In this document: positions 38,001 through 48,721 of the stretch, piece after piece | How the letters are laid out: each line of letters opens with the position of its first letter | How positions within the stretch are numbered: the stretch's first letter is position 1 | Assembly (NCBI RefSeq): GCF_015706575.1 | Contig: NW_024037058.1 | Coordinates: 7,689,806 to 7,753,805, forward strand | DNA length: 64,000 nt | Source of the DNA: Patiria miniata | Taxonomy: Eukaryota; Echinodermata; Asteroidea; Valvatida; Asterinidae | Direction: 5' to 3' | Notes under the pieces: generated by a model | The model's input: the letters and a program-made list of their open reading frames with translations, nothing else | Told to the model about the DNA's origin: nothing | The model's database searches: none | Position numbers and translations under genes: made by a program

Positions 38001-41000
38001 AACGCATCGCCAGGGAACGAGACGAAATCCGTAAGGTGAGGTTACGTATTAGGGTTTCCACAATAATGGTGTAGAATTGACTGGAACTGTGGGATTTGAG
38101 AAAGGGACACTGGAGGTTACAGCAAAGGCCAAGTTCGGGTAAGGACCATTAGTCGACTAGTGGTTGATTTGTGATGTACCTTACGCCTGCGCACTGATAG
38201 CAACGTGCGAACGTCTCTAGTCAAACGCTGGTCAAAATGTCATCCCAAACTTCTGGCTCCTGGCTCCCTGCTGTTATGAATGCGCGCGGCTATTGGTTAC
38301 CAGCGATGCAACCAACCCCAGTAGGCTGGTTCCAAATAGTCGACCAGCGTAGTCAACAACCGTCGACTAGACAGAGTTCAGGCTAACTTTAGTCGAACTG
38401 TGGTTAACCAATGGTCAACTATAGTTCTTGCGCGAACTTGCTCAAAGCAAGATATTTTGTTTTGATTTTTTTCCTGTACATTTCGGAGACCTTACAGGGA
38501 ATGTACAACATTTGTTTTGGTGCAATTTTCAGAAATAAATGAATTTGGAGGATTAGTATGTATAGAAAATATTGTTAAGCTGACTTGCTTCACGTTACTT
38601 ATTCGGAGATGCTAAAATCCAAGAAAACCAACTATGTTCTTGTAGTCCGGTTCCCTGGCCCCACTTAAGATGAAACAGAACAATTTATAGACTTCGGGGG
38701 ATTGGGAGGTCAGAGAATCAGTCCAGCAGGCTTGTACCCATTCCCAGGTGTGTAATCAATTGCAAAGGAAATGCTGAATAACTAAATATGAACAATTAGG
38801 AGCAGTTTTTGAAAAAAAAGCAGTTTTCAGCACACCAGGATCCGTGATTTTACAGGATGGTTTGAACAGTCATTCCCCAACAATCCAGGAGGATATTTTG
38901 TGATAATTTGATCTTTTCATTTTTTGATGTTTGCAAATGTTGTATCTTCCCTTTAATGATCATGTGTAAAAAAAGTATTTACGAAAATTGCATCTCATTT
39001 AAATATTCATAACCATTTAGGATTGTTAACAGCCAAAATAAACACTCTTTTCGTGGTCCTTAAGACACTTATATGTAGCATATAACACGGACTGAAATTA
39101 TTGGAAAACGGCTGGATTATTTTGACCAGCCGTTTTCCCATTATTTTGTTCAGTACATAGAACAACTTAATATGAATATACCCAAGAAATTTCATGACTA
39201 TACGTTAAAAGGTTCTGGAATTATGGCTATTTAATTATTCATATGTGCCAATGGTAAGTCTGCTTCAAATGTGTACATACATATATGGGAAAATAAGCTT
39301 TCAGGCCGCGTAACACCAACAATTGTATGTATTTGGTATCAAAAGATGCACAAGACTCAAGGCTAAAAAGTCCAGAAAGCTGGGTCGGGAAAACATTTTT
39401 TGCAAGGGTATCGTGGACAAATTTGAGGGGGGGGGGGGTGGATTCCCCGGCCCGTTTAGGGTTAATTCTAGTAAGCAAGGTAAAAAAACTTCAGGGTGCA
39501 AGGTGGAAGAAAATTGGAACGTACTCACAAGACTATGCAGACCACTGAACCCTTTGGTGTGAAGAGTAAAAGTACGTAGTGTCTTGCACATGAACAAGGC
39601 CAACCTAAACTAGGCTTCCACCTTCAGCCATGATACACATGTAGAAATCAAGGAACCAAAATGCACACCACCATTCACCACCATGCCCTAGTCACAAGTC
39701 CACGCCCTACTGGGCTTTCAGAGGGGTTTTATAGTGCTGGGTCAAAATATGCATAAGGAATTTCAAGATTGAGAATACTAATGCAGTGTGGCTTTCATAC
39801 TTAGAGGTATTTGCATAAATTCTATCCCTAACACTGTGGGAATTAACAATGAAGGCTACAATGAGAGCTCCATCTGTGGTTTGACTGCAGCCCAAATACT
39901 ATCTATTGTGGTTTGAAGTAGGTTAAGTTGGAAAAGTAACAGTAAGCTCTGAAATAGATTGCAGAGTGACTATGCATTCAGAGAAATAAGTGACTTAAGA
40001 ACATGTGCAGTACATGACTACTAATTACTGTGACCAACTTAGAAAGCACTCTCTAGATAGTTTAAAGGTGCAGTTGGAAAAGCAATCACATCAGATTGTT
40101 TTACAATTTTGTAAAATTTGCCTGGGAAGTCTTCAAGTTTCATTGAGCACAATCCTCAACAATAGGGTGGGAATGTACAAGGATAAAATAGGACAAACAA
40201 CTTGATATTATTATCCTGCTTTTGTGCCCCTTTTATTGTGGAAAGACCCTGATAACAATGTGTGGGAAAGCAATGCAGAATAACTGGTCCTGAGATGGAC
40301 TATACCTCTTGACTTGTCATTGACTAGTGATTTGACTTATGATTGACTAGTGATTTGACTAGTGATTTGACTTGTGATTGACCAGTGATATGACTTTTAA
40401 CTGACTTGTGATTGACTAGTGATTTGACTTATGATTGACTCGTGATTGGAGTGGTGATTGACCAGTGATTTGACTTGTGATTGACTAGTGATTTGACTTG
40501 TGATTGACCAGTGATTTGACTAGCGATTGACTTGTGACCGACTTGTGATTGACTAGTGATTTGACTAGTGATTTGACTTGTGATTGACTAGTGATTTCAC
40601 TTGTGATTGACCATTGATATGACTTTTGACTGACTTGTGATTGACTAGTGATTTGATTTTTGACTGACTTGTACTATTCGGTTGGGATAACCCGCAAAAG
40701 CTGTTCAACTATTTTCCTTTGGGGTCCCTTGGTAGATTATGAGGAATGAAATAAGAGCTAGAAAGTTGGCAGGAAAAAGCTGGAGTAAAAATTGCAGGGC
40801 AAACCCACGGAATTGGGTAGGGACCCCCCAAAAAAGGAGCTAAACCACAGGTTTTCCGGGTCACTGTAGTAGAAGGCAAGGAAAGTACCTCTAGGCAAAC
40901 CTGATTCCCCCTTGACTTGTGACCGACTTGTAATGAACTTGAGATTTGACTTGTGAGTGACTTCTGTTGGACTTCTGTTGGACTTGTGATAGACTTCTGA

Positions 41001-44000
41001 TGGCCTTGTCCAGTGTCTTTCCAGGGTGTGGTCATAAACCTTCTATTGTTCACATGGACATGCCTTTAAATCTCATCTTGCTTGGTATCTGCAGGCTCTG
41101 AAGGAAGCAAGTGAGCGGGCGGATATGGAAGCTGGTCTTAAGGAGGCGGAGCAGAGACGTCTGGCTGAGTTGGAGGAAACTCTGAAACGTCTTCAGATGT
41201 CGCTGGATGAGGAGAAACGGTTGAGGCTGGAGCAAGAGCAAGCCAGGGAGCTCAAGCAAAGGTCAGTAATCAGAGCTGTGACTGAGGCCATCACATGGTC
41301 GTCATAAGTCATTCACAAGCCGGTCGTAATTTATCCCAAATCATCACATGTCTATCACAAGGTAGTCGGAAGCCAATCACAAGTCATAACATGTCTATCG
41401 CAGTTCAGTCACAGATTATCCCCATTCATCATGAGACTATCAGAAGACAATCACATGTCATCACAAGTCAAACACAATGGAGTACAAGTCCATCACAAGT
41501 TATCACAACTCAAAGTCAAAGTACAAGTCAGTCACAAGTCAGTCACAAATCGATCACAAGTCCAACACAAGTCAAACAAAAGTCAGTCACAAGTCAATCG
41601 CAACTCAGTCACAAGTATATCACAAGTCAAGTCACAATTTAAATTATAAGTCAGTCACAAGTCATCACAAGTCCAACACAAGTCCATCAAAAGTCCGACC
41701 CAAGTCAATCGCAAGCCGTCAGAAGTCAATCATAAGTCATCATAACGTTAATCACAAGTCAATTACAAGTTGATCACAAACCATCACAGGCCATCACAAA
41801 TCATCCCAACTTTAATAAACCACAAGTCAATCAAAAGCTATCATAAATCAACCACCAGTCGTTACAAATCAATCACAAGTTGATCACAAGTCAATCACAA
41901 GCGCCTCCAACTGCGGCTTCCATCTTCTTCATTTTTTTGTTTCAGACTCCTTGACGAGGAGATGCAGAAGCGAGAGAAACTGGAGCAACTCAAGGAGGAG
42001 CAGGCCCGTCTCCTGGCCCAAGAGCAACAGCGACGGGAGGACCTAGAAATCAAGAGCGAGGAATTGAGTCAAGAATTTGTGATGCAAGAAGCGAAATTGG
42101 AGGAAGAAAGGAGCAAGCTCGCGGAGCTGGAAACCCAGCGTCACGCGGCCGACGAAAAATTGCAGGTAGTACTTTTTTTTGCAAATGGTTAGGTGATTTG
42201 TCAGCTCAAATTGTCAGCCGCTAAAATTGGCAAGTTGATATATCATCGGGATATCATAACGTTCATTGTACTAATGACATTTAAACTTCATTTTTACCTC
42301 AACATTTGACGATAAAATACTGTTTTCAAAAAGGAACAGTGTGTCAAAATTCAGGGACTAAGGAAAAAGTGACTTTTTTTTCAAATACTGCCCCCAATTT
42401 ACACAATTTAGTTAGTCCACATTTGATTTGCAATCAGTTACACATCCGTGAACAGGTGCAAGCCAGCTGGTCTGGTTTCCTGACCAGACAAATCCCTGAC
42501 GTCTGTAAATTGCTCCAGTTTGTGTGAAGGAGGGTCAGGGAACCAGACTACAAGAACAGCAATTTTTTTCTTGGTGTTTCCTGCAGGTTTAAAAACAAAA
42601 CTTTAAGCAGGTCGGCGTAACAGTATTTGCTATAAAATACTAATCCATCCATTTCTGAAAATTGCATCAAAAGCAAATGTTGTATAGTACCTTTAACATA
42701 CAATTTTATTGAGAAGTGTTTGATTGTGACCAATCAGAAGACTGAAGAGATATCATAAATGTTTAAAAATGTTGCCTGTGGTTTTTCTGAGCAAGTTCCT
42801 TTTTTGCGTTCGCTTTTCCCAGGCTGCCATGGATAAGATTGAAGAGGCAGAAAAGAAACGGAAGATCATTCAGAAGAAGAGAGACGAGCTAAGCAAGAAG
42901 AACACATCGTTGGGTCTGGCCCAAACCATCAAGCCCAAAGCCCGCCCTCTAGTGACACACAGGGGACTACCGTCATCCGCCTTCTCAAAGTTTGGGCCCG
43001 AAGCCAGTCCTCAACAGACTGACCAAGACAAACCAAAGGATGACAAGCAGGTAGGCTGATGAAAGGCCAAATAAAAAAAAAACAAGTTTAGGGTCCCCGC
43101 CTGCTTCTTTTTTGGAGGTCGCCTCCTTTTTTCTTTTTTTTTGTAAAACAACCCGAAAAAATAATGAATTTTAAACAGTGGCATAATTTTGGCCTCTTTG
43201 TCTGTTGCATCTAGCCCATGTAAAACTGGTATGTCATTCCTGAGTCCAAGTGGCGGCCATTTTGAAAAACAGCCCGGCCGGTCGTTTTGGAAAATGGGTC
43301 GGGCGGCCATTTTGGAAAAAAAAAGGGGCTCCTCCTTCCTTTTTTTCAAAAAGGCAGGACGCTAAACATGTTTATTTTTTATTAATGGCCAAATAGAAAT
43401 TGAGTTTTGACGCCATCTGAAATTCAAATCACAAGTCAATTACAATACGATCCCAAGTAGAACATAAGCTGCGGAGTGTCGTGGCCTCATAGTCTGGAGC
43501 GTTAAACTCTTGGTCTCTCGGTAATTCTGCAGGTTGTGGGTTCGAGTCCAGCCTGGGGTTATGGTGCATGTGCCCTTGGGCAAGGCACTTCGTTTGTCAC
43601 TTCTCCTGTGAGATGGTTACTGTGATTAATTTTAGCTGCTTTAATTTGTGCCAAAATGGCAGCATTGAGCTGTACTCTCACCAGGGAGCTGATATTGTAT
43701 TTGGAATGTTTCATTGGCCCAATGAGCAGGGTAATAATGATGTAGCGCCCTGAGCACCAATATTGGTGAATACGTGTTCTTTCTAAAAATGCTCATTATT
43801 AAGTCAATCACAAATTGATCACAAGTCAATCACAAGTTGATCACAAGTCATTATAAATCGATCAAAATTCAATCAAAGAACGTGCCTTACATTTACAACG
43901 TTCGGAGGCATGGCTACTAATGTCCAAAATAAATTTTGAGCAGGAAATTTGTTTTAGAATGCCTATAACTTTGAACTTACTGTTGCACAAATGTGATGCG

Positions 44001-44353
44001 ATCAAGCTAAATGAGTCGTTAGTCGGGAACTTTCATTTGGAGATTCAGGCCAAAATAGGGCAACTTCATCACATTACCCCATCACATCTCTTGGTGTTCC
44101 GACTTCCATAATTTTTGAACTAAAGATGGTATCAGCATGCGGTTTTCACAGCAGTAATGCTGAGATTGTGCTCTTTTCAAATCTGTAAACAAATAAAAAT
44201 TGACCAGGGTCGACAGATGACTCATTTAGCTTGATCGCATCACAAATGTTGATGCATCATGTACCAAACTTTAAATTTGTGTTTATCATCTTCTTAATTT
44301 AGACTGGAGAGAACGCCATGAACAGCCAAGCAGCGGCCAACGGTCATTTATAA
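26073..44353 (+). CDS. SWAP70: SWAP70/DEF6-family PH-domain protein, 11 exons, 670 aa
   Basis: Family role: PIP3-responsive, actin-associated regulator of Rac/Cdc42. Exons: 26073-26162, 33429-33965, 34982-35128, 35614-35740, 36417-36586, 36966-37103, 37898-38035, 41095-41261, 41946-42165, 42823-43050, 44303-44353; 2013 nt, in frame. Residues 1-209 match the EF-hand-like N-terminus ([10 protein letters not shown], then [15 protein letters not shown]). The PH domain is about 210-308 ([20 protein letters not shown] through TRQAWMIALRG). About 318-625 is a Glu/Arg/Lys-rich coiled coil including [16 protein letters not shown], where vertebrates have ARLLEEE. The C-tail is short and ends NGHL. It is longer than human SWAP70 (585) and DEF6 (about 631) and is probably the single ancestor-type gene of both, so the symbol could equally be DEF6. 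Exons 6 and 7 are each 138 bp. Intron 1 is 7.3 kb and repeat-rich. Confidence 0.93.
26229..27000. repeat. ~770 bp inverted-repeat element in SWAP70 intron 1
   Basis: GCGATCGTGAAGTGTAGGGC at the left is matched by GGGCCCTACACTTCACGATC then GC at the right; poly(G) runs lie just outside both ends. A LINE-type tail (26480-26680) is nested inside. No transposase is seen. Confidence 0.65.
26480..26680 (+). mobile_element. LINE 3' tail fragment (CR1/L2-like)
   Basis: GGGGGTCTCCACTCGACAAG, CTTTTTGGAGACCTCC and the terminal AAAGATTTGATTGATTGATA form the short stem and GATT-repeat tail typical of many CR1/L2-type LINE 3' ends. Preceded by a (TGTAAT)n run. No coding part remains. Confidence 0.5.
28131..28206 (+). 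repeat. tRNA-derived SINE head
   Basis: A-box-like TTGCTTAGTGGTTATGC and B-box GAGTTCGATTCCC, with CCCTGCTCTCC closing the arm. In SWAP70 intron 1. Pairing of the outer stem (GAGCA with TGCTC) is fair, but the A-box is off consensus, so a SINE or pseudo-tRNA is preferred. Confidence 0.5.
29340..29540 (-). repeat. tRNA-derived SINE
   Basis: On the minus strand GGGGTGCTGTGGTCTAATGG starts a tRNA-like head with B-box GGGTTCGAATCC, followed by GAGCAAGGCACTTGACC and GGATGGGACGTTAAGCCG, words widely shared by marine-invertebrate SINEs. SWAP70 intron 1. Confidence 0.7.
31147..31675 (+). repeat. 22 bp minisatellite, about 24 copies, framed by 38 bp direct repeats
   Basis: The unit is GACATGGTCTATAGGATTTG plus AA, with only three variable positions. 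The 38 bp segments 31111-31148 and 31716-31753 (CAGTCTTTTGGGAACTTTGG...) are direct repeats with one mismatch that bracket the array. SWAP70 intron 1. Confidence 0.95.
31840..32000 (+). repeat. Retroposon-like 3' tail with (TTCAG)n end, copy 1
   Basis: TTTTAATTTGTGTTTTGGTC, CTCAAACTGAGATTCAA and AATCAATAAAATTCAGTTCA are repeated in tail copy 2 (32371-32456). The end in short TTCAG repeats is typical of LINE or SINE tails; class not assigned. Confidence 0.5.
32022..32370 (-). repeat. AACCCTCC/TTAA miniature element, copy 2
   Basis: TTAACCCTCC at the left and GGAGGGTTAA at the right; the interior is the reverse complement of the 368-711 element with moderate divergence. Directly followed by the second TTCAG-tailed segment at 32371. 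Confidence 0.7.
32371..32456 (+). repeat. Retroposon-like 3' tail, copy 2
   Basis: TATGTGTTTGGCCCTCAAG...GAATTCAATAAATTCAGTTC parallels 31905-32000. It begins exactly at the right end of the TTAA element. Confidence 0.5.
34566..34735. repeat. Partial copy of the CA-B intron 5 inverted-repeat element
   Basis: GATTACATGACATTTGAAAA, GGTACTTTAGGTAGGTA, TTTGTGTACAATCATATGGAGG and TAATCAAGGTTAAAAGGTA correspond to the right arm at ~54460-54610. Intron 2 of SWAP70. Confidence 0.55.
35207..35541. repeat. Poly(G)-bearing inverted-repeat element in SWAP70 intron 3
   Basis: CAGTAGCGTATCCGGC at the left and GCCGGGATGCCACTGTAC at the right are imperfect inverted ends. Two G runs occur inside, and the internal GGGGGCGCTCTTCAAAA word recurs at 59757-59772, marking a dispersed family. 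Confidence 0.55.
37126..37845 (+). repeat. ~182 bp tandem array in SWAP70 intron 6, three full units with TGACGTCA
   Basis: Three closely matching units start near 37305, 37488 and 37668 (GTTAGTGGCTCTGTGCATGA, CTGAGGGCGCTGTTGGCTT, GGATGTGTTACACTTGAAAA, GTGACGTCATGATCACAT), with a decayed partial unit from 37126. A perfect cAMP-response-type palindrome occurs in each: 37413-37420, 37595-37602 and 37778-37785. Confidence 0.9.
38492..38956 (+). repeat. F520 TTAA-ended element, copy 3
   Basis: The left end is decayed (TTACAGGGAATGTACAACAT); the right end is TTGTATCTTCCCTTTAA. It lacks the central GGCCG palindrome of other copies. SWAP70 intron 7. Confidence 0.7.
40305..40990 (+). repeat. TTGACTTGTGATTGACTAGTGA satellite, forward block upstream of SWAP70 exon 8
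   Basis: A run of ~11 bp half-units (GTGATTGACTA, GTGATTTGACTT) from 40310 to ~40670, interrupted by unique sequence, then a short resumption at 40910-40995. It is the reverse complement of the motif downstream of exon 8. Confidence 0.85.
41290..41910 (-). repeat. AGTCAATCACAAGTC satellite, inverted block downstream of SWAP70 exon 8
   Basis: More than 40 degenerate ~11 bp units (CACAAGTCAAT, CACAAGTCAGT) fill almost all of intron 8 between 41305 and 41900. Complementary to the block at 40305-40990. Open frames through it (KSVTSQSQV-like) are satellite read-outs. Confidence 0.85.
42300..42696 (-). repeat. F520 TTAA-ended element, minus copy
   Basis: The right border TTGTATAGTACCTTTAA matches the family end, and GGTCAGGGAACCAGACTACA is the inverted landmark. 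The left border is unclear. SWAP70 intron 9. Confidence 0.6.
43425..43880 (+). repeat. Satellite remnant split by a SINE
   Basis: CACAAGTCAATTACAA at ~43430 and AAGTCAATCACAAATTGATC from 43800 are the same satellite as in intron 8, separated by a SINE at 43471-43800. SWAP70 intron 10. Confidence 0.65.
43471..43800 (+). repeat. tRNA-derived SINE, near full length
   Basis: tRNA-like head with a long variable arm and B-box GGGTTCGAGTCC at ~43540, then GCCCTTGGGCAAGGCACTTC, and a 3' end with GTAGCGCCCTGAGCA and TTTCTAAAAATGCTCATTAT. Inserted within satellite sequence. Confidence 0.75.
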
Positions 44354-44618
44354 AAACGCAGCCTTTGCCAGACAGACTTCGAAAAAGAAGTCGGCTAGGA
44401 AATCTGTCACAAACCATTCACTATCTGCTGTGAATGAAAAATGAAAAATGTTCAAATTTTGAAGTTCACATGCAGAGTTTACTAAGCTGATTGATTTTCT
44501 TGTTCATTGATTTGTATCCGATATTAATTGAGTATGGCTCTTTTTCCTTTCTTTTGCTTATTTTTGAAATACTGCTAATTTACTTGAGGTTAATCTGATG
44601 AGAATAGATAAATTATTA

Positions 44619-45345
44619 AGGTTGTCCGGGATATACTGAATATTCAAATATTCGATCATCAACCGAATATTCGAATAGCCTTTTACCGATTGGAATATAA
44701 AAAAAAAGTATAGTTTGAAAGTATAGTTTCAAAATGTATAGTTTCAAAATGCTCCTAATTTAACCAGAATTAATTTCTTTAGCTAAAATTCAGACTTAAT
44801 ATCGCTTACATAACATACTTCAATTTGCGACGGATCAACCCACCTTGGAAATTCCTAGTTTTTGAGTAAAATCCATATATCTATTTCGTGATAACCTTGT
44901 GGAGAGGTATTCATCTATAATAATTGCCCTGTGAAGACGTATACAATCTTTTGTTCCCTATTATACCCATGTCTCCAGAGGGTACCGTGTATCAGATCAA
45001 ACACACGTATGTACATGCCTGTGATGTTATTTTAATCGTAACTTTGGGCGCTTTATTGTCAAACAGTAACTTTTATTGTCGACGGCAGTTTATTGTTTCC
45101 ATCCTTTTAGCAGGTTAAATCCCTTGACCCTTATAAAATGCTGCAAAACCTCCAGCAGCCCATAACATCGATTGCTGCATGCTAATTATAAACCGCACGC
45201 TTTACGTGTAACTTTTGACGGGCGCGGCATGCATTTGCAGCTGGCGTGTGTAAACTGTTAGATCGCAAGTTTCGAATATTCAAATATTCGTTAAAACTCA
45301 GTTTTGATTAATCGAATACTAAATTATTCGAAGACGGACAGCCCT
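44619..45345. repeat. Inverted-ended element rich in GAATATTCGAATA
   Basis: GGTTGTCCGGGATATACTGA at the left and TCGAAGACGGACAGCCC at the right are imperfect inverted ends, each followed inward by ATTCAAATATTCG runs. Resembles hAT-type miniature elements; no transposase. Confidence 0.5.
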
Positions 45346-45667
45346 AAAAGTGATTCTGCAAGTGGCATTTTCAATATTATTGATGTGCCATAACAGTCAG
45401 GGCAATATTTTATTCAGAGGGATATATTTTTTTTAAAGCTTGCTTTGTTTTAGAGTAAAAAGAATAGGCCTAAGGTTTTATTTAATGAATATGATTGAAT
45501 ATTATTGCTACTTTGGCACTGAAATTTCTTCGAGAAGTAGTGCAAAATCTTTTTGAAGATGGTTTGTGATTAGGGCATTGATAATGTGATAGAAATATTC
45601 ATACTTGTCATTTCTAGTTTCAGGTTAGTAGTTTGTTAATCTTTTTATCAATCAGTGCCATTATATG

Positions 45668-45800
45668 TTGTGTCCTCGGGCAAGCCACTTCACCGTACTT
45701 GCCTCTCTCCACCCAACTTGCCTCTCCCCACCCAGGAGTATGCATGGGTACCGGTATTAGCTGGGGAGTAGCCTGTTATGGACTAGCACACAATCCAGGA
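45668..45800 (+). repeat. SINE fragment, headless
   Basis: TTGTGTCCTCGGGCAAGCCACTTC corresponds to the GGGCAAGGCACTTC block of the SINE at 43471, followed by CTCTCCCCACCCAGGAGTA. The tRNA-like head is missing. Confidence 0.55.
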
Positions 45801-47425
45801 GGATCGGGAATAGAAATATTCTCAGTCATTTCATGCTACTGAAACTGGAGCTAAACGCGGGCGTGATGGGCCACATTGGTTCGTGGCAGACTTTACGTAC
45901 TATTTTTGAAAATCTTTTTTTATCATGACTTATTGACTAAAATAAGTGCCATTGTACAAAAAAGAATGGTTTGCCCCTTCAATCTTAAAAATAGATATTT
46001 CTGACACATATTTTCATATTTTTTTAACTATGATGTTTATTGACGATGGGAAATTCCTAAAAAAACTTTGATATTTTTGATAATGCTGAAAGACTGTTCG
46101 TGTTTGTAAATTTACAAAATCATTTACAAAATGACATTTTTTAAAAATTGAAATAGATATTACTGACATTTTCATATTTTTTAAACTATAATGTTGGAAA
46201 TTTCCAGTATTTTGGACACTTGTGATAACGTTGAAAGACTTCTCATATTTGTAATGAATAAAAACTTGTTTACTCTTTTGTATGAATATTACTTTTGGAA
46301 AAACAATTTTCACTTTAAAATTTCTAAAGGTTTGCTTGAATCTTTTTATATATTTTTGCACTAATACTCAATTTATTTTGCGTTTGTGTATAGTTTTTGT
46401 AAATTTGATGGCAACAATAGGTTTTAGAATAAGGGAATAAGGTGCCGTGTTCATTTCTGAAATTCCGTGATTTGCTTTTGTTTTTGTTTTGTTTAGAAGA
46501 AATTTAAATTAGTTAACCTAGTTATTAAACTCCATGTTATCAATTTTTGATTTAGTCTTGGAAATGTATAAATTGTTTTATAAAACTTTACCATGAGGCA
46601 CTTGTGTTACATAATTGTAACAAAAGTATTTTGGGAAAAGAGCAGGGGCGGAAATCACGGGGGGGGGGGGGGTATATCCCCCCACTTTTTGACCAGGGGG
46701 GATGGGCTATTGAATCCCCCCCTCACTTTTTCGTGATGAGAAAAAAATAAGTTGATTTTGAGGTAATTCAATATCCCAACGACCAAAATTTATTCAATAG
46801 CCCCGATAAGTGGTGAAACAAAGAGCAAAAGCTTTTAAAACGCGCCTATTTGATGCAAGTATATATATATTGATATACATCTATATCCTGAAGAGCGCCC
46901 CCTAGTGTAATGTGGTGTCAGGCCCCCCCCCCCTTCTTTTTGAATTTCCACTGGTTTTGGTCATCCCCCAACTCGCCGGCACAGATTTACGCCACTGGGA
47001 AAGATCAAGTCAAATTGCAAGTATTCTCTTCCATAAACCATTTAACACACTCAAAAAGATGGCAGCAAAATTTCTGTATTTCTCCAACTTCAAATATTTA
47101 ATGTTGATTTTGAATTGTTTCAATCTTCTTTTCATTATGCTTGATCTTGTTTGTAGTTTATTCTTAGATTTTTATTTGAATAAATCAATTTCTTGTTTTC
47201 TTGAAAGTTCTGCCCTGATGGCTGGTCAAATATTGAAGGAAATGTTTATTAAAAAAAATGCGATATTCAAACTAGCCTTTGTGGTTTTGCGCATGTGTAT
47301 GCTGTTGTTTTGTCATTAGATATTGTTTAAAACAAAAGAAATCGTTCAAATTTAGCATGATTCAGATGGGTTGAAGCCGAATCCCAAAGAACGAACCCGA
47401 CGTTTGTGAAATGGCTAAATTTCAG

Positions 47426-47479
47426 CCAATCAGCGCTCTCCTTGGATTCAGCCAACCGCGCGCGGGGGTATATGCAAAT
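47426..47479 (+). promoter_or_regulatory. Promoter-like cluster: CCAAT box and octamer
   Basis: CAGCCAATCAG (CCAAT at 47426-47430) and a perfect octamer ATGCAAAT at 47472-47479 inside GGTATATGCAAATAAG. They lie ~310 bp before the signal-peptide-like exon at 47788. No other gene nearby uses them obviously. Confidence 0.3.
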
Positions 47480-47787
47480 AAGAGCGAACACAATATAAGA
47501 CAACAAAAATCAAAGAAAGGGATATACTGCAAGCAATATATTGTAAAAGAAATTAATTTTAATTTGTAACCCGTTTTTATGCTGTTTCTGTAAATTTAAG
47601 TCGTTAATTTCAAATGCAGCTTCGTTTTTATCTGGTCGATGGGGGCGCACCATAGGCCGCGCACGTGCGCGCAGAAAATTGCAAATTATGACTGTTGGAC
47701 CATGGTTAGACCACGCGGGTTTGAAAATTTTGACGAGAGGATTCGGGTAGTTTTTGGCGTCATTCATGTCATTGTTTGAGGGAAAAA

Positions 47788-47839
47788 ATGGACTTCAGAA
47801 TTACTTCGTGCATTTTCTATCTTGTGTCAGTCTTCTCAG
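47788..47839 (+). CDS. Candidate alternative first exon (signal peptide) for CA-B
   Basis: ATG starts MDFRITSCIFYLVSVFS, a plausible short signal peptide, and reaches TCA G|GTAGTC, a donor in phase 1. CA-B exon 1 also ends in phase 1 and its exon 2 (50683) supplies CT GGC TGG, so splicing would give ...VFS-AGWDY in frame. No transcript evidence; it could equally be chance or the first exon of an unrecognised gene. Confidence 0.25.
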
Positions 47840-48721
47840 GTAGTCAGGTTCACAAGCGGGTAAGCAGGCATATCGGCCATAATGCCTACATTGACATCTC
47901 TTTGAGCCGAGCGCAACTTTACAAAATGCGCCAATCTTTCGAAGTGTTCAAGGCCTACGCTGACACTAACACAATCTAGGCCTGTTTAATTCAAATTTCG
48001 TTGGAAAGTTTTGAGAATTAGCAAAACTATATAGGCTCTATGTATTTTGGAACCTTAGGAATCTGGATGGACCCTAGTCCGAAAATTTGGGACTATAATG
48101 TTCGCATTTTTTCCAATGTCATTACTGCCGCCATCTTGGAATTTCAAGAGTGGATCATTCCGTGTCAAATCACCCAATGGGTTAAACCCCAGTGCACTCC
48201 TTCAAATTTGCTCATATTTAGTATATGTGGGGTAATTTTGGCTGAAAAAGCTGACATCTTAAGTTTGAGTGCCATTGGACTAACGGTTTGTTTTGCCAAT
48301 TTGTGGTGTTTGGCCAAAATGGGCATGGCCGCCAATTTTTAAATGACTATATGATCTCCATAACCTGTGGGCCCAATTTGTTGATCTCGGTTGCATTGGA
48401 AAGGTATATAAGGAATCCCAATTTACTGTTCATGTCAGAGTAATTTGAAGTATTACAAACTTTTAACCTTTACTTTGACCTTGAATATAATTTGGGGATC
48501 ACGTGACCTTGAGACGGTATAAATTATACCCCAACATGCTTTCTACAAAATATCAAAAAATTAGGGGTATAATATGTTTGGTTTGGTTTCTAGCTCATCT
48601 CATACTTTGTGCAAAATGTGATATGTATTTTTATGTGACATAGTATGACATTATCTTGTACATGTATGAGTAGGCATGATGACACACTTATAGATTTTTT
48701 TCATAATCATCCCGGAAACCA

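Larger units (their letters stand above)
44354..47425. other. SWAP70 3' UTR and intergenic sequence
   Basis: No gene seen. It contains an inverted-repeat element (44619-45345), a SINE fragment (45668-45800), AT-rich DNA with an AATAAA at ~46258 that could end SWAP70 transcripts, and a poly(G)/CCCCC element near 46660-46980. Open frames here have no protein-like composition. Confidence 0.5.

Noticed and set aside
41295-41773. Ser/Gln/Lys-rich repetitive frames (KSVTSQSQV-type)
   Set aside because: Translation of the satellite in SWAP70 intron 8.
46912-47319. 135-codon open frame downstream of SWAP70
   Set aside because: Starts in a poly(C) element and runs into AT-rich DNA giving a Leu/Phe-rich peptide; no domain pattern.
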